64,000 nt of DNA from Sphingomonas taxi (GCA_003243195.1 QFQI01000009.1:48639-112638), one strand, 5' to 3'; positions 37,701 through 46,190 are shown, counted from the first letter of the stretch. A program made the numbers and translations. The notes: generated from the sequence alone by a model not told the origin.

Positions 37701-38375
37701 TCAGAAGGTGAAACCGCGCGGACGCGCGAAGCCGGGAAGGCGCACCGAATCGACATCGGCGAACGGCGCAAGCGCGGTGGCCGCGCCGCGATGCGCGCCG
37801 GCCGCGAGGCGGAACACGCCGCGTTCGACCAGCCCGGCGACGATCCGCCCGCCGTCCACCACCTGCGACGCGAGCGTGGCAGGCAGTTCCTCCACTGCGC
37901 CGTCGATCACCAGCACGTCGTACGGCGCGCCGGCCGGGTGGCCGTGCTCCAGCGGACCTTCCACCACGGTGACGTTGGGGGTGTTCGCCAGTGCGCGGCG
38001 CGCATGGTCGGCAAGCGCGGGCAGCGATTCCACCGCCACGACCTCCGCGACCAGCGACGCCAGCACCGCCGCGGCGTAACCGCCCGCCGCGCCGATCAGC
38101 AGCACGCGATCCTCCGCGCGCAACCGCGCCTGCACCAGCAGCCGCGCGGTGGCGAGCGGCGTGTTGAGCCCGCGGCCCTGCCCCAGGTCGATCGCGGTGT
38201 CGCGATAGGCGAGCGGCGCCGCCGCCTCCGGCACGAAGCGTTCGCGCGGCACGTCGGCCATCGCGGCGACGATGCGCGGATCGTTGACCGCGGTGGTGCG
38301 AAGCTGGCTGGCGACCATCGCCTGGCGCATCGCGGCGAAATCGTCGTGGCGGAGAGCAGGTGCGGAAAGGGTCAT
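37701..38375 (-). CDS. Protein-L-isoaspartate O-methyltransferase family protein
   Basis: A 224-residue SAM-dependent enzyme from MTLSAPALRHDDF. Core blocks: MVASQLRTTAVNDPRIVAAM, PRERFVPE, AYRDTAIDLGQG, the SAM loop VLLIGAAGGYAAAVLASL, and YDVLVIDGAVEELP. It would repair isoaspartyl residues. The SAM loop replaces the usual DVGTGSGY by GAAGGY and the C-terminus is short, so activity on isoaspartate is inferred. Upstream of the TolC-family gene, an order found in other alphaproteobacteria. Confidence 0.88.
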   Translation of the reverse strand: MTLSAPALRHDDFAAMRQAMVASQLRTTAVNDPRIVAAMADVPRERFVPEAAAPLAYRDTAIDLGQGRGLNTPLATARLLVQARLRAEDRVLLIGAAGGYAAAVLASLVAEVVAVESLPALADHARRALANTPNVTVVEGPLEHGHPAGAPYDVLVIDGAVEELPATLASQVVDGGRIVAGLVERGVFRLAAGAHRGAATALAPFADVDSVRLPGFARPRGFTF

Positions 38376-38529
38376 CGGCGATCCTGATGGCATAGCTGTT
38401 ATATCGATGCAACACACGTTGCGCTGCCCGGCTTGTATCGCGCACGACCCGCTTCGCCAATCACTTTGCAAACGCCGCGCTTGACATGGCGGCGATGCGC
38501 CCGCATCTGCGCGCCCTCACCGCGGTCGA

Positions 38530-38603
38530 GGCGCGATGGCGGAGTGGTGACGCAGAGGACTGCAAATCCTTGCACCCGGGTTCGATTCCCGGTCGCGCCT
38601 CCA
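38530..38603 (+). tRNA. tRNA-Cys (GCA)
   Basis: Acceptor GGCGCGA (38530-38536) pairs with TCGCGCC (38593-38599). The anticodon loop contains ACTGCAAA with anticodon GCA. The T-loop GTTCGATTC is normal and CCA is encoded (38601-38603). Confidence 0.97.
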
Positions 38604-38614
38604 GCGGTGACGGT

Positions 38615-39385
38615 TCAGAGCGGCAACGGCAGGATGTAGCGCTGACCGGCGGCGGTGACACCCGTCTCCACCGCGACGCCGTAGGTTTCGCCGACGAGGG
38701 CCGGCGTCAGCACGGTCGGCATCGGCCCGGCCGCCACCACCCGTCCCTCGCGCAGCAGCACCACGTCGTCGGCGAGCCGCGCGGCCAGGTTCAGGTCGTG
38801 CACCACCAGCACCACGCCGCTGCCCGACGCCGCCACCGCGCGCAGTTGCGCGCCGATCTCCAACTGGTGCGCGGGATCGAGGCTGGCGAGCGGCTCGTCC
38901 GCCAGCAGCCACTCGGGTTGCCCGGCGAGCACCCGCGCCAGCAGCGCGCGCGCGCGCTCGCCGCCGGAGAGATGCTCGACGCCGCGCCGCGCGAAGCCGG
39001 TCATGCCGGTCGCCGCCAGCGCGTTCATCACCGCCGCCCGGTCGTCGTAGGTTTCGCCCCAGCGTCCGCGCCACGGCAAGCGGCCCAGCGCGACCAGCGT
39101 CGCCACGTCAATGTTCCAGTGCACGTCCGCGCCCTGCGGCAGGAAACCGATGCGCCGCGCGCGCAGCGTGGCGGGCAGGTTGCGCACGTCCGCGCCGTCC
39201 AGCGTCGCCGCGCCCGCCTCCGGTGCCTGCAACGCTGCGAGGCAGGACAGCAGGCTGCTCTTGCCCGCGCCGTTCGGCCCCAGCAGCGCGGTGACGCGCC
39301 CGCCGACGAAGCTGGCGTCCACCGCGTCCAGCACGCGCTTGCCGCCCAGCGACAGCGACAGGTTGGTGGCCGCGAGCCTGCTCAT
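38615..39385 (-). CDS. btuD: Cobalamin ABC transporter ATPase
   Basis: A 256-residue single-cassette ATPase. Walker A GPNGAGKSS, Q-loop FLPQG, signature LSGGERARALLAR, Walker B LLADEPLASLD and switch His in VVHDLNLA. It belongs to the BtuD/FecE/HmuV group. The ATG overlaps the permease stop by four bases. The cobalamin riboswitch upstream of the operon makes B12 the expected cargo. Closely similar ATPases import haem or iron-siderophores, so the call depends on the riboswitch. Confidence 0.9.
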   Translation of the reverse strand: MSRLAATNLSLSLGGKRVLDAVDASFVGGRVTALLGPNGAGKSSLLSCLAALQAPEAGAATLDGADVRNLPATLRARRIGFLPQGADVHWNIDVATLVALGRLPWRGRWGETYDDRAAVMNALAATGMTGFARRGVEHLSGGERARALLARVLAGQPEWLLADEPLASLDPAHQLEIGAQLRAVAASGSGVVLVVHDLNLAARLADDVVLLREGRVVAAGPMPTVLTPALVGETYGVAVETGVTAAGQRYILPLPL

Positions 39386-40344
39386 GCCAGCCGCCTGCGC
39401 ATCGACACCAGCAGGTAGAGGAAGAACGGGCCGCCCAGCATCGACATGGCGATGCCCAGCCGCAGTTCGCTGACCGTCGGCGCCAGCCGAACCAGCGTGT
39501 CGGCGAGCGTCAGCAGCAGCGCGCCACCCAGCGCGGCCGGCAGCAGGGTCGCCGAGGGGCGATGACCCGCGAAGGGGCGCACCAGATGCGGCACGATCAG
39601 CCCGACGAAGCCGATCACTCCCGCCGCCGCCACCGACGCACCGACCGCCAGCGCGGTGCCGATGATGACCGCGAGTTGCAGGCGGCGCGGATCGACGCCC
39701 ATCGAGCGGGCCGCCGCCTCGCCCAGCGTCAGCGCGTCGAGCGCGCGCCCCGTCCTCGCCAGCACCGCCATGCCGATCGCGATCAGCGGCACCGCCACGG
39801 CCACGTCGTTCCAGCTACGATCGGTCAGCGCCCCCATCAGCCAGGTGACGATCTCCGACGCGACGAACGGCGTCGGGGCCAGGCTGATCGCGAGCGCGGT
39901 CAACGAGCCGGTGATGCTGGTCAGGATCATCCCCGCCAGCGTGAACAGGATCAGGCTGCCCGAACGACCGGCGATCAGCGCCAGCGCCGCCATGGTCGCC
40001 GCCGCGCCCGCCAGCGCGAAGCCGGGCAACAGCCACGCCTGCGCCGCATAACCGAAATAGAGCGAGCAAACCGCACCCAGCGCCGCGCCCGACGACACGC
40101 CGAACAGCCCCGGATCAGCGAGCGGATTGCGCAGATAGCCCTGCATCGCCGCGCCCGACATGCCCAGCGCCGCGCCGACCGCCAGCGCCAGCGCCGTGCG
40201 CGGCAGCCGCAGTTCGACGATGATGATCGAGCGCGGATCGGCGGCGGTCCATGCGTCGAGCGGCACCCATACCTTTCCCGACGCGACCGACAGCGCGGCG
40301 GCGAGCAGCGCGCCGACCGCCAGCCACCAGCACGCGCGCGTCAC
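39382..40344 (-). CDS. btuC: Cobalamin ABC transporter permease
   Basis: About 320 residues from GTG 40344, which overlaps the stop of the substrate-binding gene (GTGA). Around ten hydrophobic helices; FecCD/BtuC landmarks include ELRLPRTALALAVGAALGMSGAAMQGYLRNPLADPGLFG-type region (about 45-83), LGVDP-like SMGVDPRRLQ and the coupling-helix region VGLIVPHLVRPFAGHR. It would form the inner-membrane channel with the ATPase. Confidence 0.91.
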   Translation of the reverse strand: MTRACWWLAVGALLAAALSVASGKVWVPLDAWTAADPRSIIIVELRLPRTALALAVGAALGMSGAAMQGYLRNPLADPGLFGVSSGAALGAVCSLYFGYAAQAWLLPGFALAGAAATMAALALIAGRSGSLILFTLAGMILTSITGSLTALAISLAPTPFVASEIVTWLMGALTDRSWNDVAVAVPLIAIGMAVLARTGRALDALTLGEAAARSMGVDPRRLQLAVIIGTALAVGASVAAAGVIGFVGLIVPHLVRPFAGHRPSATLLPAALGGALLLTLADTLVRLAPTVSELRLGIAMSMLGGPFFLYLLVSMRRRLA

Positions 40345-41165
40345 AGCGCCACCTGCGCGCGCACCGCCCGCAGCCGCGCCATGGCGGGGACGATCGCGGG
40401 GCCGCCGCAGTTCATCAGCCGCGCGGGAAACGGCGCGATCGTGACGCGCGCCCCCAGTCGCCGCAGCGCGCGGTGGTGCCCCACCCGGTCGCCGCCGCCC
40501 TCCGCCGCCGCGACCGACAGCAGCACGCGCGGCGGGTGCGCGATCAGATACTCCAGCGGCAGCACATCCCAGCGTTGCCGGCCGTAGCCGGCGCTCGCAT
40601 TGGAGAAGCCGGCGCGGCGCAACAGGTCGTCGGGCAGCGTTCCCGTGCCGGGCACCAGCCCGCTGGCGCCCCAGATCAGCGCCGGCACCGGCGGTGCGCG
40701 ACCGGGCGCGGCGGCGGCGAGGATGCGCGCGGCAAGATCCGCGCCCCGCTCGCGATGTCCGATCGCGGTCGCGACGTCGCGCACCTGTTCCGCGCTTTCC
40801 TCCACGGTGGCGGGCACGGTATATTTCACCAGCCGGATGTGCATCCGCGCCAGCGCCGCCACGGTCGCGGCGGCGACATGGCCGCTCGCCAGCACCAGGT
40901 CCGGACGCAGCGCCACCACCTCCTCTGCAGTGCCCGAGGTGATGGCGAAGCGTCGCGCGACGTCGAGCGGGATCGAGGTGGCGCGCGGATCCTGCGAATA
41001 GTTGCTGATCGCGGCGATCTGCGCCGGATCGGCGACGCGCATCAGGATCGCGTCCACACACGGGTTGATCGACACGATCCGCGGCGCGCGCGGCGGGGCG
41101 GCGCCCAGCAGCAACGGCATCGCCATCGCCAGCACCCACGGTGCCCTGTCTGTCCTGCGAATCAC
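40341..41165 (-). CDS. btuF: Cobalamin-binding periplasmic protein
   Basis: About 274 residues from GTG 41165. The N-terminus has a hydrophobic signal (WVLAMAMPLLLGAA), then RIVSINPCVDAILMRVADP, the BtuF/FhuD-fold start. It contains EEVVALRPDLVLASGH, typical of class III binding proteins, and a long interdomain helix near residue 145. No lipobox Cys is obvious. First gene of the btu operon, lying about 95 bases after the cobalamin riboswitch. Confidence 0.9.
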   Translation of the reverse strand: MIRRTDRAPWVLAMAMPLLLGAAPPRAPRIVSINPCVDAILMRVADPAQIAAISNYSQDPRATSIPLDVARRFAITSGTAEEVVALRPDLVLASGHVAAATVAALARMHIRLVKYTVPATVEESAEQVRDVATAIGHRERGADLAARILAAAAPGRAPPVPALIWGASGLVPGTGTLPDDLLRRAGFSNASAGYGRQRWDVLPLEYLIAHPPRVLLSVAAAEGGGDRVGHHRALRRLGARVTIAPFPARLMNCGGPAIVPAMARLRAVRAQVAL

Positions 41166-41254
41166 GTTCCGTCCCCACGTCCATCGACCAGCCGTCGTCG
41201 CGCAGGGATGATCCCCGATCGCCCGGCACACCCCGTCCGCGCGAAGGACAACCG

Positions 41255-41412
41255 CGATCAGGCAGGTTTCCTGGCTTCCGGGTCGGTGCCGTCCGCCCGG
41301 CCTTCCCGGACCGGCAAGGGTCCAGTGGCGCGCGGGGGAGCGGAAGGCTCGCCGGTGACAGTTGCGGGGGCAGCTCCGGCCTGTACCGGATTCCCTTTCC
41401 TGTTCGCAGCTC
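41255..41412 (-). promoter_or_regulatory. Cobalamin (B12) riboswitch
   Basis: On the minus strand the consensus blocks come in order: GGGAATCCGGT, GAGCTGCCCCCGCAACTGT (the B12 box region), GCCACTGGACC, CCGGGAAGGC and GACCCGGAAGCCAGG. It starts 5 bases beyond the mutT stop and leads into btuF. Adenosylcobalamin binding should reduce btuFCD expression. The switch may be transcriptional or translational; I did not identify a clear terminator. Confidence 0.95.
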
Positions 41413-41417
41413 TACGC

Positions 41418-41804
41418 CTAGCCGTGCGACACGAAGCGGGCAAGCGCGTGCAACAGCGGCACGTCGACCGGCGGCATCGGCAGCGTCGCCAGCAACGTCG
41501 GCGTGTCCCAGCGCAACGCCTCCGCCGCCAGCGGCCGGGGCGTGCCGGTCCACGCGCGGCAACGATACAGCAGCATGGTGACCGGCGCGTCATGTGCGAA
41601 GCTCACCGGCTCCAGCGACTCGCGCGACACGGCGATGTCCAGTTCCTCGGCCAGTTCGCGCACCAGCGCGGCGACCGGCTCCTCGCCCGGCTCCACCTTG
41701 CCGCCGGGAAACTCCCACAGGCCGCCATGGCGCTTGCCGTACGGCCGTTGCTGCATCAGCCAGCGACCGTCGTGGTCGATCAGTGCGGCGGCCACCACCA
41801 GCAT
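41418..41804 (-). CDS. mutT: MutT-type Nudix hydrolase (8-oxo-dGTP/NTP pyrophosphatase)
   Basis: A 128-residue protein. The Nudix box GGKVEPGEEPVAALVRELAEEL (about residues 34-55) is complete. The N-terminal VVAAALIDHDGRWLMQQRP and WEFPGGKVE fit the MutT branch that cleans 8-oxo-dGTP from the nucleotide pool. It is upstream of the riboswitch, so btu expression may also receive read-through from it. Confidence 0.9.
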   Translation of the reverse strand: MLVVAAALIDHDGRWLMQQRPYGKRHGGLWEFPGGKVEPGEEPVAALVRELAEELDIAVSRESLEPVSFAHDAPVTMLLYRCRAWTGTPRPLAAEALRWDTPTLLATLPMPPVDVPLLHALARFVSHG

Positions 41805-41848
41805 GCGACTCGACCCTTCCTTAACCCTTCGCCGCTAATCCGCGCGTC

Positions 41849-41995
41849 ATGGCACATCGCACGTCCCGGCCCATCGCGCGCCGCCTTTCCGCCTATCGGC
41901 TGGCGCTGATCCTGGCGGCCGGCGCGATCCTGTCGATCGCGTTGCTGTCCGGCGCGGCGGCGACGCTGCTCAGCGACGTGCTGGCCGCGCGCTGA
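41849..41995 (+). CDS. 48-residue single-helix membrane protein (putative)
   Basis: ATG 41849 to TGA 41995. A basic N-terminus (HRTSRPIARRLSAYR) precedes one hydrophobic helix (LALILAAGAILSIALLSGAAAT) and a short tail. It is divergent from mutT, about 44 bases between starts. No family recognised, and no clear ribosome site; the base composition and typical N-in arrangement suggest a real small membrane protein, with moderate certainty. Confidence 0.5.
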   Translation: MAHRTSRPIARRLSAYRLALILAAGAILSIALLSGAAATLLSDVLAAR

Positions 41996-42129
41996 ACATC
42001 ATGGTGAAGGAAAACGTGCCATCGCACTTAAGCCTTTATCAACTCTGCCCCGATAGAAGGATCGACGATGGACCTGTGAACAGGACGTCGGCCGGGTACC
42101 GAAGCCTCATGTAGTTACTGGAGATCGTC

Positions 42130-42300
42130 ATGCAGAAGATTCGTTCCTTCCTGAAGAACAGCAAGGGCGCCACCGCGATCGAATACGGCCTGATCGCCGC
42201 GCTGATCGCTGTCGCCGCGATCGCCGCGATGAAGGGGCTGGGCAACCAGCTTACGAACACCTTCAGCAACGTGTCGAGCAAGATGGCGAGCAACTCGTAA
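42130..42300 (+). CDS. Flp/Fap-type pilin
   Basis: A 56-residue type IVb pilin: short positively charged leader ending at Gly13, then ATAIEYGLIAALIAVAAIA, the processing and hydrophobic assembly motif with Glu5 and Tyr6 of the mature form. A GGAG site precedes the ATG. It is followed by a strong terminator, so it is a single-gene unit. No Tad/Cpa genes (prepilin peptidase, ATPase, secretin) are in the window. Confidence 0.93.
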   Translation: MQKIRSFLKNSKGATAIEYGLIAALIAVAAIAAMKGLGNQLTNTFSNVSSKMASNS

Positions 42301-42320
42301 CGGCTAAGCCCTGACGGAAC

Positions 42321-42353
42321 GGGCGGCGGGACTTCGGTTCCGCCGCCCTTTCT
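42321..42353 (+). terminator. Rho-independent terminator after flp pilin
   Basis: Stem of nine G:C-rich pairs GGGCGGCGG/CCGCCGCCC (42321-42348) with a TTCG-containing loop and a following TTTCTTC. It also sits just beyond the accA stop on the other strand and may serve both genes. Confidence 0.85.
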
Positions 42354-42356
42354 TCG

Positions 42357-43307
42357 TCAGGCGAGTCGGCCCATCTTCAGGAACTTGTCGCGGCGATCCT
42401 TGCGCAGCGCGTCCGGAGACAATGGCGACAACTCGCCAAGCGCGCGCTCGATCGCGTCGCCCAGCGCGCCGATCGCCGTCGCGGAGTCGCGATGCGCGCC
42501 GCCCAGCGGCTCGGGAACGATCGCGTCGATCACGCCCAGCGCCTTCAAATCCTGCGCGGTGACCTTCATCGCCTCCGCCGCGTCGGCGGCCTTGTCGGCG
42601 GTGCGCCACAGGATCGACGCGCAACCCTCCGGCGAGATCACCGAATAGACGGCGTGTTCGAACATCAGCACGCGGTTGCCGCTGGCCAGCGCGATCGCGC
42701 CGCCCGACCCGCCCTCGCCGACCACCGACGCGACCAGCGGCACGCCCAGCGCCAGGCACGCCTCTGTCGAGCGCGCGATTGCCTCCGCCTGCCCGCGCTC
42801 CTCGGCCTGGATGCCGGGGAACGCGCCCGAGGTGTCCACCAGCGTCACCACCGGCAGGCCGAAACGGTCGGCCATTTCCATCAGGCGGATCGCCTTGCGA
42901 TACCCCTCCGGCTTGCCCATGCCGAAATTGTGCTTCAGCCGGCTGGCGGTGTCCTCGCCCTTTTCATGCCCCAGCACCATGACGCGCCGGCCGCGGAAGG
43001 TGGCGAACCCGCCCAGGATCGCCTGGTCGTCGCCGAACGCGCGGTCGCCGGCAAGGGGCACGAATTCCTCGAACAGCCTGGCGACATAATGTTTGAAGTG
43101 CGGGCGTTCGGGATGCCGCGCGACCTGCGTCTTCTGCCACGGCGTCAGCTTGCCGAACGTGTCCTTCAGCAGCTTGTCGGACTTGGCCTGCAGCTTGGCG
43201 ATCTCCGCGGAGATGTCGATCGCGCCCTCCGCGCCGGTCTCGCGCAGCTCGTCGATACGCGCCTGCAATTCGGCGATGGGCTTCTCGAAGTCGAGGAATT
43301 TTCGCAT
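42357..43307 (-). CDS. accA: Acetyl-CoA carboxylase carboxyltransferase alpha subunit
   Basis: A 316-residue protein. N-terminal FLDFEKPIAELQARIDELR, then HPERPHFKHYVARLF, LHEKGxD-like GHEKGEDTASRLKHNFGM, VDTSGAFPGIQAEERGQAEAIA and VGEGGSGGAIALA. With AccD it makes malonyl-CoA for fatty acids. It lies directly after xerD on the minus strand, 9 bases apart, possibly as one transcript. Confidence 0.98.
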   Translation of the reverse strand: MRKFLDFEKPIAELQARIDELRETGAEGAIDISAEIAKLQAKSDKLLKDTFGKLTPWQKTQVARHPERPHFKHYVARLFEEFVPLAGDRAFGDDQAILGGFATFRGRRVMVLGHEKGEDTASRLKHNFGMGKPEGYRKAIRLMEMADRFGLPVVTLVDTSGAFPGIQAEERGQAEAIARSTEACLALGVPLVASVVGEGGSGGAIALASGNRVLMFEHAVYSVISPEGCASILWRTADKAADAAEAMKVTAQDLKALGVIDAIVPEPLGGAHRDSATAIGALGDAIERALGELSPLSPDALRKDRRDKFLKMGRLA

Positions 43308-43316
43308 CGGGCGCAG

Positions 43317-44216
43317 CTAGGCGCGCTTTTGCAACGCGTCAACGAGCGGGTGGCGCTCGTTCACCAGCTCCACCAGCCGGCGGCTGTCGACATGAGTGTA
43401 GATTTCGGTGGTAGCGATGTCGGCATGACCCAGCATCGTCTGAAGCGCGCGCAGGTCCGCGCCCCCTTCCAGCAGGTGCGTGGCGAAGGCGTGGCGCAGG
43501 ACGTGCGGGCTGATGCGGTCGGGGGCGATCCCCGCTTCGGCGGCCAGCGCGCGGACGATCTGGAACAGCCGCACGCGCGAGATATGCGTCGTGCCGGAGG
43601 GAAACAGGAACGAGGCGGTCGCCGGGACATGCGTCCGCCACGCCGCCACCGCCGCGCGCGCCCGGTCGGAGATCGGCACCAGCCGCTCGCGCCCGCCCTT
43701 GCCCTTCAGAATCAGGAACGGGCGGTCGGGATGGACCGCGTTGCGCGGCAGCGACACCAGCTCCGTCGCGCGCAGCCCCGATCCGTAGAGCAGCTCGAAC
43801 AAGGCGGAGAGCCGCAGGTCAGGCGGCGCCACCGGATCGCGCGCCAGCCGCGCGGCGATCGCGGCGAACAGCCGGTCGACGTCGGCGTGATCCAGCGTGC
43901 GCGGCAAGACGCGCTGCGTACCCGGTCGCGGCAGCGCGGGCGAGGGATCGTCGGCGCGGTCGCCTTCATCCACCAGATGCCCGAAAAAGCGCCGCAGCGC
44001 CGCCGCCTTGCGCGCCACCGTCGCCTTCGACAGTGCCATCCACGTGTCCGCCAGTCGCTCCAGCGCCGCGCGGTCGGCACGCGCCAGCCCGCCGTCCAGT
44101 TCGGCGGAGGCGAGCGTCAGGTCGCGGCGATAGGCGGCGAGCGTGTTGGCGGCCGCGCCGGCCTGCGCCGCCATCATCTCCAGAAAGCGCTCGATCGCGG
44201 CGGCATCGCCGCTCAC
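43317..44216 (-). CDS. xerD: Site-specific tyrosine recombinase XerD
   Basis: A 299-residue protein from GTG 44216, which overlaps the stop of the upstream gene by four bases. N-terminal SAM-like core-binding domain (AANTLAAYRRDL), then the catalytic residues: Arg in GSGLRATEL, Lys in LKGKGGRERLVP, HVLRHAFATHL, LGHADIATT and nucleophile Tyr273 in TEIYTHVD. Length and LR(H/R)A context fit XerC/XerD; XerD is preferred by HVLRHAFATHLLEGGADLRA-like sequence. It resolves chromosome dimers at dif with XerC. Confidence 0.92.
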   Translation of the reverse strand: MSGDAAAIERFLEMMAAQAGAAANTLAAYRRDLTLASAELDGGLARADRAALERLADTWMALSKATVARKAAALRRFFGHLVDEGDRADDPSPALPRPGTQRVLPRTLDHADVDRLFAAIAARLARDPVAPPDLRLSALFELLYGSGLRATELVSLPRNAVHPDRPFLILKGKGGRERLVPISDRARAAVAAWRTHVPATASFLFPSGTTHISRVRLFQIVRALAAEAGIAPDRISPHVLRHAFATHLLEGGADLRALQTMLGHADIATTEIYTHVDSRRLVELVNERHPLVDALQKRA

Positions 44217-45997
44217 AGCCGCGCCAGCGCCTCGGCCGCGATCATCCGCGCCTCGCCATCCATCCCCACATCGCGCAGCGCAGCGACGATCCGGTACAAT
44301 GCCGCCGGCGGCACACCGGCCCAGTCGCCGGTCTGCATGCCGATCGCCGACAGCAGCAGCACGGTGCCGGGCTGACCGTCGCGCGCCGCCCGCTCCAGCG
44401 CGCGCGTCCACGCATTCTCGCCCGCCACCGGCACGCCGAGCCGCTCGCCCAGATCCGCCACATCGCCCGTGGACAGCCGTCCCAGACCGGCGAGACCGGC
44501 GAAGAACAATTGCCGCTTGCGCGCGGCGAGCGGCCCCGAGGGCGCATAATCGAACACGGCGGCGGCCGACAGCCGGCCATAGCCGTCGGGATCGGCGAGC
44601 AGCAGCATCGCCCACCCGTCGCCGTTCGCGGGCACATGTCCCTGCCAGCGCTGCGCGGTCCGGTCGAGGCCGGCGGAGAGCATCGCGGCAATCAGCCGGT
44701 CGGCCTGCTTCTCACCATCCACCGCGCCGAGCCGTGCCGCCGCGCGCGCGGTCAGGATCAGCCGCGCATAGCGCGCATCGGGCGTCTCAGCCGCGTCCCA
44801 TAGCCGCACCATCGCCGCGACCCGCGTGGCCCGGTCCGTCGCGGCATAGGCATCGCGCAGCGCGTTGGCGGTGGTCGTGAGCGCGGCGGGTGCGTCCTCC
44901 CCATCGGCCAGCGCGGCATAGAGATCGACCAGCGCGGCGTTGGACATCACACCCATCGCCGCCGCGCGCTCGGCGGGCAGCGCGCGTTCGGCGAGCGGAA
45001 TGCCCGGGGCGAGCGCGCGCCACGCCGTCACCTGCGGCGCGACCGTCGCGTAGAGGTCGTCGGGGATCGCCACGCCGGTGGCGGTCGCCAGCCCGAAACG
45101 CCACGCGGTCAGCTCCGTCACGGGCGCCCATTCGATGCTGATCGCCTGCCGGCTGTTCAGCCCGGCGCCCATCACCTTCTGCGCCAGTTGCAGGTCGATC
45201 CCGCTGGCGACGCGGCGGCGGCGGATATCGCTGACCAGCGGCTGGGTGCGCGCTGCGCCGGTCAGGCCCGCGCACATCGCGCGCGCGACGATCCATGCAC
45301 GCTCGCTATCGCCGGCCTGCGCCGCCAGCGGACACAAGGCGCCGGGGTCGGCCGTGGCCAGCGCGGTCTGCATCCACACCTGCCGCAGCTTGGGCGTCAC
45401 GCGGTCGCTGTCCACCGCCTGCGCCACCGCCCGCGCCGACACCGATTCGCCCATGCGCAGCAGCAGCCACGCGCGTTCGGCCGCGAAGTCCGCGCCATTG
45501 ATGCCGCGCGGCGTGTCCACCTGCGCGACGAGCAGCCGGCGCAACGCGATCGACAGCCAGCGCGACGGCAGCGGCGCCGAGAGATAGCGCATCAACCGCT
45601 CGACATAACGCCCGTCCGCCGCGCCGAACGCGTCGCGCGCGAAGCCCTGATCGGTGCCGACCGCCGCCAGCGACCGCCGCGCGAACGCCGGCAGTTCATA
45701 TCGCGGCGTAGGCGCCGGTGACGGACTCGCGGTCGGCGACGGAAAGGGCAGCGGCGGCAATGGCGGCAGCGCCCCCGCCGGCGTCGTCGCGGTCACGCGC
45801 GGCGCGGTGGCCGGCATCGTCGCGACGGGCGTGGGCGTGGGGGCAGGCGTCGACGGCGCCTCGCCGAAGCCGGGCGGCAACAGCGACTCGGGACGCTCCT
45901 GCGCGATCGCCGCCGCGGTGAGGCCCAGCGCCGCGACGCCGGCCAGCGCGGCGCGTTTAGCCGGCGAGATTGCCAAGCTCGACCGCCTTTTCGACAC
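44213..45997 (-). CDS. Unknown secreted helical protein, about 594 aa
   Basis: I do not recognise a family. The N-terminus has a signal-like segment (AKRAALAGVAALGLTAAAIAQ), then a Pro/Thr/Ala-rich linker of about 70 residues, then a long, mostly helical, alanine-rich body that resembles TPR/Sel1-type solenoid repeats without clear motifs. Start uncertain: GTG 45997, TTG 45976 and ATG 46021 are in frame. It overlaps the preceding 45-aa ORF and overlaps the xerD start, so translation looks coupled on both sides. A periplasmic or outer-surface role is inference. Confidence 0.82.
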   Translation of the reverse strand: MSKRRSSLAISPAKRAALAGVAALGLTAAAIAQERPESLLPPGFGEAPSTPAPTPTPVATMPATAPRVTATTPAGALPPLPPLPFPSPTASPSPAPTPRYELPAFARRSLAAVGTDQGFARDAFGAADGRYVERLMRYLSAPLPSRWLSIALRRLLVAQVDTPRGINGADFAAERAWLLLRMGESVSARAVAQAVDSDRVTPKLRQVWMQTALATADPGALCPLAAQAGDSERAWIVARAMCAGLTGAARTQPLVSDIRRRRVASGIDLQLAQKVMGAGLNSRQAISIEWAPVTELTAWRFGLATATGVAIPDDLYATVAPQVTAWRALAPGIPLAERALPAERAAAMGVMSNAALVDLYAALADGEDAPAALTTTANALRDAYAATDRATRVAAMVRLWDAAETPDARYARLILTARAAARLGAVDGEKQADRLIAAMLSAGLDRTAQRWQGHVPANGDGWAMLLLADPDGYGRLSAAAVFDYAPSGPLAARKRQLFFAGLAGLGRLSTGDVADLGERLGVPVAGENAWTRALERAARDGQPGTVLLLSAIGMQTGDWAGVPPAALYRIVAALRDVGMDGEARMIAAEALARL

Positions 45998-46094
45998 GCG
46001 TGACGGGCTGTTCGGTCGCACTTCCGGCGAGGAAGAACAGCGCGCCCAGCACGATCACCAGCAGCACCACGACGGAGACGATCAACCGAGACAT
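45957..46094 (-). CDS. 45-residue membrane protein
   Basis: ATG 46094. One hydrophobic helix (LIVSVVVLLVIVLGALFFLAG) followed by a short polar tail ATEQPVTRVEKAVELG. Its stop falls inside the 5' end of the large unknown gene, suggesting coupling. It is divergent from aroK. No known function. Confidence 0.78.
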   Translation of the reverse strand: MSRLIVSVVVLLVIVLGALFFLAGSATEQPVTRVEKAVELGNLAG

Positions 46095-46190
46095 GGAATT
46101 CCCAACCTGCATACGCCACATATGAAGTCCCCGGCGGTGCATGCGCGCGCTGTTGCCGGGACCGGAACGGGCTGTATAGCCCCGGAAGCG

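Noticed and set aside
38530..38603. tRNA-Cys as an integration site
   Set aside because: No direct repeat of the tRNA 3' end or integrase nearby; flanking genes are PIMT and the B12 importer.
43317..44216. Tyrosine recombinase as a sign of an integrative element
   Set aside because: Length and motifs fit housekeeping XerD, and it lies among core genes with no attachment repeats or cargo.
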